NCBI RefSeq assembly: GCF_035083965.1
Contig: NC_089724.1
Location: forward strand, 24,996,974 to 25,060,973
Direction of reading: 5' to 3'
DNA length: 64,000 bases
Source of the DNA: Branchiostoma lanceolatum
Lineage: Eukaryota > Chordata > Leptocardii > Amphioxiformes > Branchiostomatidae
Of the stretch, positions 26,601 through 35,302 are shown in pieces; position 1 is the first letter of the stretch, and each line of letters opens with the position of its first letter. Made by a program: the position numbers and the translations under genes. The notes beneath the pieces were generated by a model. It saw only the letters and a list, made by a program, of their open reading frames with translations, ran no database searches and was not told the origin of the DNA.

Positions 26601-27743
26601 ATTAGTACAATTCTACGGCCTAGAGTTTGAATTGTCTTCATAAATTATACGGCCTATTTCATAATTACCTTCGCCGAGAAGGTTATGTTTTGCACAGCGT
26701 TGTTGTGTGTGTGTGTCACGTCCGTCTGTGAACAGTAGAACTCGAGAATGCCTAGATGGATCGTCTTCATACTTGGTCTGTGTGTAGGTCTTCTTGAGAC
26801 CTCAAAATGATAAGATTTTGGGCCCCTAGCGGCTTGCTCTGGTACTGCAGCGGAATTTCCGGGTTTGATATCTCGCGTTTTGGACATGCTATGGTCATGA
26901 GTGGTAGATAGCTCTCGGGAAGAAGAGTATGTTGTGTAGCATTGGGCTACCTAGCGGCATTTTTGGAACTGCAGGAGCCGATTTCGTTTCAAACTTTGAA
27001 AGGGGTTTTGAACTTTGAACTCGTGAAGAGGTTGACGGATCGTCATGAAATTCGGTATATAGATAGCTTATGTGATGATCAACAAGATCAAATGCTAATT
27101 ATGCAAATCAGTAGCTTATTTGCATAATTAATGAGGGAAAAAGTATACATTCTCTGCATGTCATTATAGGACTCTTACACACGTCACATATGTAACTGAG
27201 ATAGAGAGAAATATCGACAAAAATAATTTATGCCAATAGATATCTAATTTGCTGGATTAATGGGAAAATACTTCAACTCCATAATGGTAGATGATGGGGA
27301 TTTTATTCTTGCAGCATTTTGAAGTTAAGTAGATGTGGACATTATCAGGCATACATCATGGAAATGAGAGTCTCATTTACATAATTTATGAGGAAATGCT
27401 ACAATAGCCTTTTTGCTAAGGTAAGACTTGTGTTAGTTGGGTAGAGAAGCTGATCAACTGATACAAGTCATGCCAATTAGGTTTTTATTTGCATAATAAA
27501 TAGGTAACATTTATGATATGCCCCTTAAAAAGGTTAACATCAGTCGAAGGTATGGGGTCGTGGAACTTTAGTTAATCATATTTTGGGCCAGTCTAAAGTT
27601 CATTCGTGAGAGATGCTTCTTGATAGTTATCACTGGACACTTACCGCCATTCGTAGGGCTCCAGTTCAGGACGCAGAATAGAACAACTGCCGCGGCAGGA
27701 ATAGCAGAGATGCCCTTCATCTTCAACATTCCAAGCACGTGCC
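2588..27743 (-). CDS. RTK-A: CUB/Ig-like/EGF/Ig/EGF receptor tyrosine kinase, 22 coding exons
   Basis: A single-pass receptor predicted to phosphorylate tyrosines in response to an unknown extracellular ligand. Exons on the minus strand: 27743-27645 (ATG at 27729), 26381-26266, 25705-25582, 24997-24893, 17198-17128, 16228-16120, 15706-15574, 13876-13774, 13653-13572, 13103-12975, 12852-12675, 12388-12273, 9673-9551, 9151-8982, 8185-7993, 7811-7701, 6802-6630, 5604-5485, 4938-4859, 4125-3985, 3374-3284, 2653-2588. They join in frame to 872 residues. The model was built by alignment to RTK-B; every junction has AG/GT and the same phase in both genes. Kinase landmarks: K609 in VAVKK, E626, D712 in HRD, D730 in DFG. 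A 'TTGTTTTCAG' acceptor 14 bases before the ATG suggests an upstream untranslated exon. The start of exon 4 is the least certain point (alternative 25015). Confidence 0.88.
2891..3139. mobile_element. Foldback MITE, Mutator-like, with 9-bp target duplication
   Basis: The element spans 2900-3130. Ends are TAGCCTCTACCAGGC and its inverse, and the arms extend to near the centre (about 100 bases each, including CGGCCAAATAGAGTGAATA). TATCTGAAC stands directly on both sides (2891-2899 and 3131-3139). A 9-bp duplication is typical of Mutator-like (MULE) elements. It lies in intron 21 of RTK-A. The matching intron of RTK-B has no such element. Confidence 0.85.
3284..8185 (-). CDS. RTK-A exons 15-21: tyrosine kinase domain
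   Basis: Residues 549-851. Motifs in order: LGEGAFGHV (ATP loop), VAVKK with K609, RETCIML with E626 (helix C), HRDIATRN (catalytic loop, D712, N717), IGDFGLARD (D730), [21 protein letters not shown], and [11 protein letters not shown] near the end. HRDIATRN and PLKWMAPE mark it as a tyrosine kinase. The activation loop has two tyrosines (TYAVGY, 738 and 742), closest in layout to the VEGFR/PDGFR/FGFR/Tie kinases. There is no long kinase insert. All catalytic residues are present, so activity is expected. Confidence 0.94.
4416..4820. mobile_element. MITE with TTA target duplication, PIF/Harbinger type
   Basis: The element spans 4419-4817. Inverted ends of about 33 bases (GGCTACACCAAGTAATTTTT, then ATGGATGACGTCC) are flanked by TTA on both sides. 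A 3-bp TTA/TWA duplication is the mark of PIF/Harbinger. It lies in intron 19 of RTK-A, about 40 bases from the exon 19 donor, and is absent from RTK-B. Internal sequence has no transposase. Confidence 0.8.
6037..6618. mobile_element. Long foldback MITE at a TTAA site
   Basis: The element spans 6041-6614. Arms of roughly 250 bases pair almost to the middle, with ends AGGGAGGCTAAAC and GTTTAGCCTCTCT. TTAA flanks both ends (6037-6040, 6615-6618), as for Kolobok or piggyBac relatives. RTK-B intron 17 shows the empty site (GATGTTGTTAGAAACAGC, about 58103). No coding sequence was seen. Confidence 0.83.
7240..7481 (-). repeat. tRNA-derived SINE in RTK-A intron 16
   Basis: On the minus strand the unit opens GGGATGTCCCTGTAGCTCAC, which has an A-box-like core, and carries a B-box-like AGTTCAATCC about 75 bases on (near 7390-7399). 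A GGGGCTGCAC and GGGGCG tail follows. A matching copy sits at the same place in RTK-B (57258 on), so it was there before the gene duplicated. Confidence 0.6.
8982..9151 (-). CDS. RTK-A exon 14: transmembrane segment
   Basis: Residues 492-548. A short stem ([10 protein letters not shown]) leads into about 22 apolar residues ([20 protein letters not shown], about 502-523), followed by a basic stop-transfer patch (HRQNQRMR). The juxtamembrane part ([14 protein letters not shown]) follows. Four of 57 residues differ from RTK-B. Confidence 0.92.
9551..9673 (-). CDS. RTK-A exon 13: second EGF-like domain
   Basis: Residues about 451-491. [16 protein letters not shown] through [13 protein letters not shown] gives eight cysteines in the same Tie/laminin-like pattern, with an NRT glycosylation site. 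The acceptor lies 18 bases from a foldback element (9691-9917) that RTK-B lacks. Confidence 0.9.
9691..9917. mobile_element. Foldback element next to the exon 13 acceptor
   Basis: CCAATGATTTTGTTTCTCGG and its inverse bound the element. About 60 bases at each end are inverted copies (including GGAACATTAGCCTGAGT and AAGGCTGG). The centre holds short CTCCGCTGC-type repeats. RTK-B has the uninterrupted sequence GGGCCAATGAAAAATAACAT before its exon 13. No coding capacity. Confidence 0.82.
9930..12150. repeat. Short-period minisatellite interrupted by the retrotransposon
   Basis: CAACAGCAATACAA/GTAATACAACA-type units occur on both sides of the retrotransposon (about 9930-9985 and 12045-12150). RTK-B intron 12 has the same kind of repeat unbroken (54815-55090). 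The element therefore landed inside an existing repeat. Confidence 0.7.
9982..11836 (+). pseudogene. 5'-truncated, frameshifted non-LTR retrotransposon reverse transcriptase (CR1/L2/Rex1-like)
   Basis: Frame one (9982-11091) carries the RT front half: [29 protein letters not shown] and [13 protein letters not shown] (motif A). Frame two (from about 11020) continues with [10 protein letters not shown] (motif B) and GYADDVG (catalytic motif C), then a C-terminal part ([35 protein letters not shown]). The frames switch inside motif B at about 11013-11020, where four extra bases split GVP from QGG. No endonuclease domain precedes it, so the copy is 5'-truncated and dead. It lies antisense in intron 12 of RTK-A. 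The 3' tail runs to an A-rich stretch near 12010. Confidence 0.9.
12223..12253. repeat. TTGA tetranucleotide repeat
   Basis: About seven GATT/TTGA units, starting 20 bases past the exon 12 donor of RTK-A. RTK-B lacks it. Confidence 0.85.
12273..12852 (-). CDS. RTK-A exons 11-12: immunoglobulin domain
   Basis: Residues about 353-450. [11 protein letters not shown] opens the domain. LQFNC supplies the first Ig cysteine, IAWFF the core tryptophan, and [11 protein letters not shown] the Y-x-C motif with the second cysteine. The domain is split by one phase 2 intron within the fold, as in many RTK Ig domains. RTK-B has two fewer residues. Confidence 0.9.
12975..13103 (-). CDS. RTK-A exon 10: first EGF-like domain
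   Basis: Residues 310-352, [17 protein letters not shown] through to PGWRGRNC. Eight cysteines are spaced as in the laminin-type/Tie-type EGF repeats (CP-G-FG-C-C-C-NGA-C-G-C-C-GW-G-C). One exon equals one domain, with phase 1 introns on both sides. Five of 43 residues differ from RTK-B. Confidence 0.9.
   Translation of the reverse strand, partial: PVQSAGSDGSAWSDVSVTTGLRATASTARASAPLAGEEGTAP
13572..17198 (-). CDS. RTK-A exons 5-9: variable membrane-distal Ig-like module
   Basis: Residues about 144-309. It starts [14 protein letters not shown] and ends [20 protein letters not shown]. One cysteine in NIDFTC and one in NEVACVA, with beta-rich sequence between and a strand running straight into the next EGF module, suggest an Ig-like fold. 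I could not place it in a named family. Exons 6-8 differ strongly from RTK-B (about 44-60% identity). The join of exons 6 and 7 makes a Cys codon here but Ser in RTK-B. Intron 7 holds a Tc1-like element. Confidence 0.75.
14264..15523 (-). mobile_element. Degenerate Tc1-like DNA transposon in RTK-A intron 7
   Basis: Inverted ends (CTAC-GCACAAAA-GTTTGGAAAC and about 50 further bases, including ATATCTCCGTTGTTTCTTGA) are bounded by TA dinucleotides. On the minus strand a broken transposase can be read: [17 protein letters not shown] and [12 protein letters not shown], the C-terminal part of a Tc1/mariner DDE domain. Upstream frames contain stops. RTK-B intron 7 (51282-51693) lacks it. Related fragments sit in the spacer at 35303 and 39171. 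Confidence 0.85.
17881..17930. repeat. TATTG pentanucleotide repeat
   Basis: Ten near-perfect TTGTA units with one substitution (TTGAA). Confidence 0.92.
17938..18015. repeat. Tandem pair of palindromes
   Basis: TGTTTAGCCATA-CCTAG-TATGGCTAAACA occurs twice, about 47 bases apart, the second with one mismatch. GTATGGCTAAACATGCTGTA near 18697 and 24030 is the same half-site, so the palindrome looks like a piece of a dispersed repeat. Confidence 0.75.
18000..19400 (+). repeat. Dispersed repeat with TCTTCTCCTGTCAAATCTTCA
   Basis: Blocks of the form 'CTTCTTCTCC-TG-CAAATCTTCAAAT ... CTCCGTCATTTTT ... ATGACCTGAAATTTGGTACA' recur at about 18028, 18750 and 21870. A block ending GTATGGCTAAACATGCTGTA is shared with 23990-24080. 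Frames are not conserved, so this is read as a noncoding or decayed element. The 2.3 kb element at 19513 appears to be inserted in it. Confidence 0.6.
19513..21839. mobile_element. 2.3 kb element with 14-bp inverted ends
   Basis: GTCACCGAGAGGGT at 19513 and its exact inverse at 21826-21839 bound a block of unusual composition. The outer parts are rich in GTTCGAAAC-like words, and the middle (about 19800-21550) is CpG-rich. ORFs of 84-96 codons occur (for example at 20769 and 21423, [10 protein letters not shown]), but none resembles a known transposase. No target duplication was found. The superfamily is unknown. Confidence 0.6.
22141..23885 (+). mobile_element. CTAGAGTTCCACGAAC-family element, copy 1
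   Basis: Begins CTAGAGTTCCACGAACACAT followed by a CTTCGCCG box, and ends with CTCGGCGTAGATAATAA. Inside are repeated phrases such as ATGCAAATTA, CATGAAGATC and CCACTAGGGGG. It belongs to a family with at least six copies in this window. No coding sequence recognised. Confidence 0.6.
24282..24600 (+). repeat. Possible tRNA-derived SINE
   Basis: CGTGGCCGTAATGGTTAAA resembles an A box, and GGAGTTCGATTCTGA about 140 bases on resembles a B box. The spacing is longer than in a tRNA, so a rearranged SINE is more likely than a functional tRNA gene. Confidence 0.35.
24893..26381 (-). CDS. RTK-A exons 2-4: CUB domain
   Basis: Residues about 29-143. Four cysteines sit in CUB order: [36 protein letters not shown] and FCGDGR, then [10 protein letters not shown] and [10 protein letters not shown]. 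The pattern C-x-W-x-I, then F-x-x-x-R, C-x-x-D-x-V, DG, FCG and GN-L-V-F is the standard CUB core. CUB domains bind proteins or sugars outside the cell. Exon 3 ends at a normal GT donor (25581-25580). The acceptor of exon 4 at 24998-24999 has little pyrimidine upstream; an acceptor 18 bases earlier would keep the frame. Confidence 0.83.
26664..27575 (-). mobile_element. CTAGAGTTCCACGAAC-family element, copy 2
   Basis: Lies inverted in RTK-A intron 1. The right-hand end is CGTGGAACTTTAGTTAA and the left is TTACCTTCGCCGAGAAGGTTA. Internal phrases GCTAATTATGCAAATCAGTA and TTGCATAATTAATGAGG match the other copies. RTK-B intron 1 has no such element. Confidence 0.65.
27645..27743 (-). CDS. RTK-A exon 1: signal peptide
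   Basis: The chosen ATG (27729) gives [20 protein letters not shown], a short basic start followed by a hydrophobic core, ending in NWSPTNG at a GTAAG donor. RTK-B has the same length and phase. A second ATG nine bases on (MKG) could also be used. The 14 bases before the first ATG sit directly after a good acceptor, so translation probably starts in the second transcribed exon. Confidence 0.82.
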
Positions 27744-28770
27744 CTGAAAACAAGATTGAGATATATATATATATATAGAGAGAGAGAGCTTATTTACTCC
27801 CAAAGCAGGCTACTGGTAGGAGTGGTATGTCTTCGGTCACACACGAATGAGAGACAACCTAGGGGCTGTTCAAGGACCCTTCTATCTTACGGCAGAGTAT
27901 CCAGCTGGTACACACTTTCATGCTATGTTTACGAACTTGAGGCCTTTCTGTCTTTGCTCACAATCTACCAGGTCTTGGGCATTTCAGTCGTCAACACTCA
28001 TGCTAACTAACATTTCCATTATTGGGGTTTCAACAGGTACCCAATAATAATGGTCGATTTCATTGAAGAGCTGGAAATCATCTATGCTAAGCCATACCAC
28101 ACGTGGTTTTGTGAGAGAGAAAAAAATATTAAAGTAACTGGATAGATTTTGAAAACGGACAGACTTTGCTGATCGACCGTGACGACTGCAAACAATCTGC
28201 ATCTGTTTAACCAAAGTGAAGTGAACCTTTCTACGTATATGGCTTTAAGCACAGGATGATTGGTCTGATTATCCGCCATTATGTACTTAGTATCTCTGTG
28301 GTTGCTTCATGAAGAAAATAACCATACAGGAAACGCCCGTCAATCTTACGGCAGAGTATCCAGCTGGTACGCACTTCTATGCTATGTTTACAAACTTAAT
28401 GCTTCTCTGTATTTGCTCACCAGGTCTTGGGCATTCCAGTCGTCAACACTTATGTCAACTAACATTTCCATTATTGGGGTTTCAACAGGTACGGGAGATT
28501 CGATGGAAGAGATGGAATTAATCTATACTAAGCCATACAACACGTGGTTCTACGAGAAAATAGTTACTCAAGTAACTGGATATATTTTGGAAACGGCCAG
28601 ACGTTTCAGGCAGCATCCATTACCTTCTGTCAGTGGTTCTTCTTGTGATTGCTTTGTAACGTCCGCTGCTGACAGTAAAAGTGAGCATGGTTTACTCGAC
28701 CTTACGAAGTGCCATAAGCAACAATCAACAAGAACTTCAAGAAGTATAAAAAATATCTTGAATTGAAATG
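27744..28770. promoter_or_regulatory. RTK-A upstream flank, inverted copy of the RTK-B upstream flank
   Basis: Sequence from 27744 outward matches the inverse of the RTK-B flank (about 42610 back to 42050), including CTTACGGCAGAGTATCCAGC and GTTTCAACAGGTACCCAATA. The promoter region was therefore duplicated with the gene. The left flank holds an extra repeat: the block at 27888-28170 recurs at 28345-28620. An AT run (ATATATATATAT, about 27761) lies close to the coding start. No transcription start could be fixed. Confidence 0.5.
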
Positions 28771-29052
28771 AAATTTTGATATACTGAATCTCATTTTGTC
28801 CTCAAGCGAATGGTGCACGACGGGGACAAGTCATAAAGGCGATAAATGTTAGTCTCAGATGTAGAATGCACAAAGGTATGCGGAACGCCTTGTCTAGAAA
28901 CAGAATATCTTTCGCTCTGTAGTTTAACTGATCTTTCGCCGTCAGGTTTTGCGGTACCTATAGACATACAGCACCTTCTAACTGACTATACGGATAAACG
29001 TGCAGTAAACATGGCCTGGCTCAACTTGTATTATGCACTTCACATTCCTCAG

Positions 29053-29680
29053 GGGTGCCAAATAATACATACGAATTTTACGGAATACATACGAGTTTTA
29101 CGGAATACATACGATCCATGACTAGAAACATACGATCCGTACGGAATACATACGATCCATTACGCAGAAACATACGATCCGTACGGAATACATACGATCC
29201 ATTACGCGGAATACATACGATCCTTGCTAATTTTCTGGCCATCGCGCTAGCAAAGAGATCTAGCTTTGTCTGGTCCTTCTAGTTGGTCTAAGCCTACATC
29301 AGTCTTAATTTAGTGTAGCTTGAGATTTTAAGAGGTTAACCGGATGGGATACGCCATTATTAAGCTCTTAAAAGGCAAGATATCGTACGAAGAACTGGTT
29401 ATCCCGAGTTAGCCATCTTGAATTTGCCGCCGGTGTCACGTGATCCAGGCACATTTCTCCAAATTAGTAAGGATCGTATGTATTCCGTAAGTATCGTATG
29501 TATTCCGTTAGGATCGTATGTATTCCGCGTAATGGATCGTATGTATTCCGTACGGATCGAATGTTTCTAGTAATGGATCGTATGTATTCCGTAAAATTCG
29601 TATGTATTCCGTAAAATTCGTATGTATTCCGTAAAATTCGTATGTATTCCGTAAAATTCGTATGTATTCTTTGGCACCCC
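29053..29680. mobile_element. Foldback element of inverted ATACGATCC minisatellites, 6-bp target duplication
   Basis: Ends are (CA)GGGGTGCCAAA and TTTGGCACCCC(TG). Each arm is a short tandem array of ATACGATCC/TACGGAATAC units, in opposite orientation left (29070-29225) and right (29465-29675). ATTCCT flanks both sides. The empty site (ATTCCTTTGTC, read on the minus strand) can be seen in the related block at about 35123. The superfamily is not fixed; CAGGG ends recall hAT elements, but those usually make 8-bp duplications. Confidence 0.8.
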
Positions 29681-30189
29681 TGATTCCTGTGTCTGCTTTA
29701 TGGAGGAAATAACCACACAGGGAACGCTTTGTGCAGACGCATAGTAACTATCATAGGGTAACCGTACATGTACATTTAAGGGTTAACAATTAGTGATTAG
29801 CATCTACGACATGCATTGTACCAATGGAAAAAGCTACCTTTTCATTCTCAAACTGTTTGGTTATGAAACACACAGTTCAAACTAACGATAGTACAGAATT
29901 TAGAATGACGAAAGTAAAGACTACATTTACAATATCAAGTCAAGAATATTTGATAAATGCAAGTGAATTTAAAAAGTTCACCGGGGCTCAGTCGGAAACT
30001 GCACATTGTAACGAGATTGCATAGAGCAGGGTGACCGGATATTTCAACTGTTTTCTTGTCATGCTGTAAGTCCACATGGCCACACTAAAAAGATAAATTT
30101 GCCACTGTACCCCCCCCCCCCCTCCCCTCTTCTTGAAGATAGTATATATTCTACTCAGAGTTATCTTACCTTCATATGAGAACACCAAG

Positions 30190-32765
30190 CTTTGCGTTTA
30201 GCCTAAAAGTGGGCAAGAATCGCCGAGTCTTTCATGGTCCCCGTGTGTCGTGTTCAGGAAATGGCAGCCAAAGTTTGGTCCGTCAGGTGTAACTAGTGAT
30301 AATGTCAACTCAGACGTAGTTTGTCGACTACACGACAGCACACCCCACGGAAGTCGTGACATGGGTGTTATCTTAAGCTCTTAAGAGACTAAACCATTAC
30401 CTCGGCCAAGCTTCGTATGTTTTTCTGTTTTTTTTTATTGAATGCCAATGTGAAGTGGTCTAGCGTGCGAGAAAACCTGGCCTGGAGCCATCAGCGACTG
30501 GAAACAAAGTTAACTAGAGTTCCACGACCTCATACCTTCGCCAAATGATTTTAACCTTTATGACTGACGTATTAGGAGTGTTTCTCATCAATCATAAATC
30601 ATACCAGTTCATTGTCTTGAAATATAACATGTCCAAAGTATGAACTGAATAAATTTATCATCAATTATGCAAATGAGGCCCTTATTAGCATAATTTGATT
30701 CAACGATGTTCACATTCACATAACGTCCCGATGCCACAAAAAAGGATTAAATGTATGAAATTGCCGTCTTTTGCCAGTGTGGAATAATAGAAGTTACTCA
30801 TTAAGTATGCAAATAAGGCCCACATTTGCATATTTTCTATCTATCAACAGTCCTCTCTTCCTCAGTTACAATTTGAATTGTCATATCATGGAACAAAGCG
30901 GATTTTTAAAGTTGCCTCATTAATTATGCAAATTAGAATCTGATTTGCATAATTATCGTCCAATCATACTAAGCATCACAAAAGCTACCCACATACCAAA
31001 AATCATGACCATCCATCAAGGCCATCATGTTATAGTATTTTCTCATTAATTATGCAAATGAGGTCTTCATTTGCATAGTTCATATCAATTAATATTTTTC
31101 TCTTCCCCAGTTACATATGTCACATGTTTCAGAGTCCTATCATGGAATTTGGCGGATGTATAAACTTTCCTCATTAATTATGCAAATTAGATACTGATTT
31201 GCATAAGAAGTGTCTAATCATGTACATCATCACTCAAGCTATCTACCTACCAAAAATCATTACCATCCATCAAGCCCTTCTTGAGTTATTCCCTTTCAAA
31301 GTCAGACGCAAAACCTGCTCCTGCAGTTCCAAAAAAGCCGCTAGGGGGCCCAAACCCACACCACTTACTCTCTGTCCAAAGATCTATCTACCACTCAAAA
31401 ATAAGTTCCATAGCATGTCCAGAACACGAGATATCAAAACAGGAAGTTCCGCTGCAGTACCGTAAGAAGCCGCTAGGGGGCCCAAAATCACATCGTTTTT
31501 AGGTCTCATCAAAACCTACCAACATACTAAATATCAAGACAATCCATTAAGGCATTCTCGAGTTATCCTGTGCCACTACAAACAGACAAACAAACAGACA
31601 AACGCTACCCTCTGCATAACCTTCTCGGCGAAGGTAATAAGATACGTACCAAATGAACCGTGAACAGGCGGTGGAGAAATCTTTGCATGTTGACCTGTGG
31701 GGGGGGGGCAATGGTTGCTGCATACGAAATGTGACAAAACATTTTAGGAATGCGTGAAAGCCCGAAGGCTGTATGACGCATGTGTAGGGCGAGGGAGTTG
31801 CCATTGATCGAATCGTTGCGCCGCCTGGTACAAGGTTACTTCCTCCAGACTTTTCTATTGAAGGAACATCATTGCGTATGGGAAATGATTCAACTCAGAC
31901 AAATAGTAGTTTCATACATATTCTATACATAACAAAACGTGTCTTATCTTAGGCAACTGCTGTAGATATCTAAACTTTAAGCGTATAATTACAAAATTGT
32001 TTGCATGCCATAACTATGGAATGACAGACAAAACAATTAAATCGGACGACATAATGTTTACAATGTGGCTTAGATGTTACAGGGCGTTTCCTGTATGGTT
32101 ATTTTCTCCATGAAGCAACAACAGTGATACTAAGTACATAATGGCGGATAATCAGACCATAGAACGTAGAAAGGTTCACTTCATTTTGGTTAAATAGAGG
32201 CAGATTGTTTGCAGTCGTCACAGTCGATCAGTACAGTGTCCTCTCAAGAACTTGTTTGCTTCAAACTAGTACTACCTCGCACGCAAAACGTCACCTGCGC
32301 ACCTGCACACCGACAAGGACCGTAGTTCTTATGCAAATAAAGTCATTTTTGCACGATATATACTTGTTAACCTCTACGGGCCAAAAACATTCGAGTTTTT
32401 TCTAATTTCCACGGGACAAAATCTAACCACATGCCAAAATATGTTCATAATCTCATGTTACTGCTATTCTATCACAAACACAGGCTAATAGAAAAACATA
32501 ACAAGCTTGGCTGAGGTAATGGTTTAGTCTACTAAAGGTTAAGACAACACTCGAGTCACGACTTCCGCGGCGTGTGCTGTCGTGTAGTCGAGAAACTACG
32601 TCATAGAGGGGCGAGTATACCACGAGTTACACCTGACTGCCCAAACTTTTGGCTGCCATTTCCTGAACACGACAAACACGGGCCATGAAAGACTCAGCTG
32701 TCTCTAGTGATGTTTGCCCACTTCTTTGGTAATCACGAAGCTGAGTCTTTTCACACGAAGGAAAG
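30190..32765. mobile_element. Long-inverted-repeat element, copy i (interrupted)
   Basis: The left arm (30190-30510) carries GGCAGCCAAAGTTTGGTCCG and CCATTACCTCGGCCAAGCTT. The right arm (about 32500-32765) is its inverse. The inner part (from 31640) has the GATACGTACCAAATG and TGCAGTCGTCACAGTCGATC blocks shared with copies ii-iv. A CTAGAGTTCCACGAAC element sits inside at 30511-31639. No transposase was recognised. Confidence 0.65.
30511..31639 (+). mobile_element. CTAGAGTTCCACGAAC-family element, copy 3, nested
   Basis: Bounded by TAACTAGAGTTCCACGACCT and CTTCTCGGCGAAGGTAAT. Copies ii and iv of the host element read straight through this point (GTTAACCAAGATACGTACC), so the insertion limits are clear. 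It contains five blocks of TATGCAAAT paired with ATTTGCATA, at about 30665, 30807, 30927, 31052 and 31177, roughly every 120-140 bases. The far end has GCCGCTAGGGGGCCC twice. Confidence 0.7.
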
Positions 32766-34559
32766 ATAATTCTGAGTAAAATGTACACTATTTCAGTGAG
32801 TTGAATAAGAGGGAAGGGGCTACAGTAGTGGTGTTTATCTTTTCAGTGTGACCATGGAGCCTCTCAGACTCTGTGATCACTGTGTGTTCAAGAAATGGCA
32901 GCCAAAGTTTGGTCCGTCAGGTGTAACTAGTGATAATGTCAACTCATCTATCTAGTTTTTTAACACACGACAGCACACCCTGCGGAAGTCGTGACGTGGG
33001 TGTTATCTTTAGCTTTTAAGAGACTAAACCATTACCTCGGCCAAGCTTCGTATGTTTTTTTGTTTGTTTTTATTGAATGCCAATGTAAAGTGGTCTAGTG
33101 TGCGAGAAAACCTGGCCTGGAGCAACCAGCTGAGCCATCAGCGACTGGAAACAAAGTTAACCAAGATACGTACCAAATGGAATGAACCGTGAACAGGCGG
33201 TGGAGAAATCTTTGCCTGTTGACGTGTGTGTGTGTGTGGGGGGGGGGGGGGGTTGCTGCATGTACGATCTAACTGTGACAAAATTCTTTAGGAATGCGTG
33301 AAAGCCCGAAGGCTGTATGACGCATGTGTAAGGCGAGGGAGTTGTCATTGGTCGAAGCGTTGCGCCGCCTGGTACCATTGAAGGTTACTTCCTCTAGACT
33401 TTTCTATTGAAGGAACATCATTGCGTATGGAAAATGATTCAACTCAGACAATTACAAATAGTAGTTTTATACATACTCTATACATAGCGAAACGTGTCTT
33501 ATCTTACGCAACTGCTGTAGATATTTAAACTTTTAGTGTAGAAAAACAAAATTGTTTGCATGCCATAAATATGGAATGACAGACAAAACAATCAAGTTGG
33601 ACGACATAATGTTTACAATGTGTCTTTGATGTTACAGGGTGTTTCCTATGTGATTATTTTCTCCATGAAGCAACCACAGAGATACTAAGTACATACTAGC
33701 GGATAATCAGACCAATCATCCTGTACTTAAAGCCATATATGTAGAAAGGTTCACTTCACTTTGGTTAAACAGAGGCAGATTGTTTGCAGTCGTCACAGTC
33801 GATCAGTGTCCTCTCAACAACTTGTTTGCTTCAGACTACCTCGCACGCAAAACGTCACCTGGGCACCTGCACACAGACAAGGACCGTAATTCTTAGGCAA
33901 ATAAAGTCATTTTTGCACAATTTATACTTGTTAACCTCTACTGGCCAAAAATATTTGAGTTTTTCTAATTTCCACAGGACAAAATCTAACCACATGCCAA
34001 AATATGTTCATAATCTCATGTTACTGCTATTCTATCACAAACACAGGCTAATAGAAAAACATAACAAGCTTGGCTGAGGTAATGGTTTAGTCTATCAAAG
34101 GTTAAGACAACACTCGAGTCACGACTTCTGCGGGGTGTTCTGTCGTGTAATCGAGAAACTACGTCATAGAGGGGCGACTATACCACGAGTTACACCTGAC
34201 TGCCCAAACCCTTGGCTGCCATTTCCTGAACACGACAAACACGGGCCATGAAAGACTCAGTTGTCTTCGGAGATTCTTGCCCACTTCTTTGGTAGCCGCA
34301 AAGCTGAGTCTTCTCACTCAGAGGTAAGACAATTCTGAGTAAAATGTGCAATATTTCAGTGAGTTGAATAAGAGGGAGGGGGCTACAGTAGTGGTGTTTA
34401 TCTTTTCAGTGTGACCATGGAGCCTTTCAGCACGACAAGAACACAGATATCCACTCACCCTGCGAAATGCAATCTTGTTACAATGTGCAGTTTCTGACTG
34501 AGCCCCAGTGAACTTGTTACCTTGTTAAATTACCTTGTATTTGTCAAGTATTCTTGACT

Positions 34560-34860
34560 TGTTGATGAAGGTTAGACATCCAGGTAATAAGATACGCCAG
34601 AAATAGTTACACAAGCAACTGGATAAAATTTTGAAACAGTCAGACGTTTCCGACAGCATCCGCTATCTTTCGCCAGTGACTAAAGAAAGATCTGGTAGAA
34701 CTAGGTTTTATACCAAAACTAGATATGTCAATGAAGTGAAGACAATTTCAGATGGTTCTGTTTTGGTATAAAACCTAGTTCTACCAGATCTTTCTTTAGT
34801 CACTGACGAAAGATAGCGGATGCTGTTTGAAACGTCTAACGGTTTCAGTATTTTTGACTT
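34560..34860. repeat. Foldback sequence in the spacer
   Basis: AGCATCCGCTATCTTTCGCC and AAGATCTGGTAGAACTAGGT on the left face their inverses on the right across a loop of about 50 bases (arms about 80 bases). Related sequence occurs near 163-290 and 28570-28660, so this is a member of a dispersed family. Confidence 0.75.
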
Positions 34861-35302
34861 GATATCTTAAATGTAGTCATCACTTTCGTCCTTCTAAATT
34901 CTATACTATTGTTAGATTGAACTATTCGTTTCTTAACCAAACAGTTTGAGTATGAAACAAAATGTAAGCTTTTTCTATTGATACAATGCATATCGTAGAT
35001 GCTAATCACTTAAATGTCAAGCCTTTAATATCAACCCTTAAATGTACATGTACGGTTGTGCTATAATGATGCGTCTGCGCTGTTACAAAGCGTTCCCTGT
35101 GTGGTTATTTCCTCCATAAAGAAGACAAAGGAATGCGAAGTACATAATGCAAGTTAAGCAGACTACTTTTTACTGCACATGGAAGGAGCTGTATGGCTAT
35201 AAGTACCGCAAACATTGACGGCGAAAGCTTAAGGATCACTTAAACTACAGGAGACATGTTGACATTCTATATTCTGTTTCTAAATAACGCGTTCCGCATA
35301 CG

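Noticed and set aside
28846..29282. Short plus-strand frames with repeated RSVRNTYDPL
   Set aside because: They translate the minisatellite arm of the foldback element.
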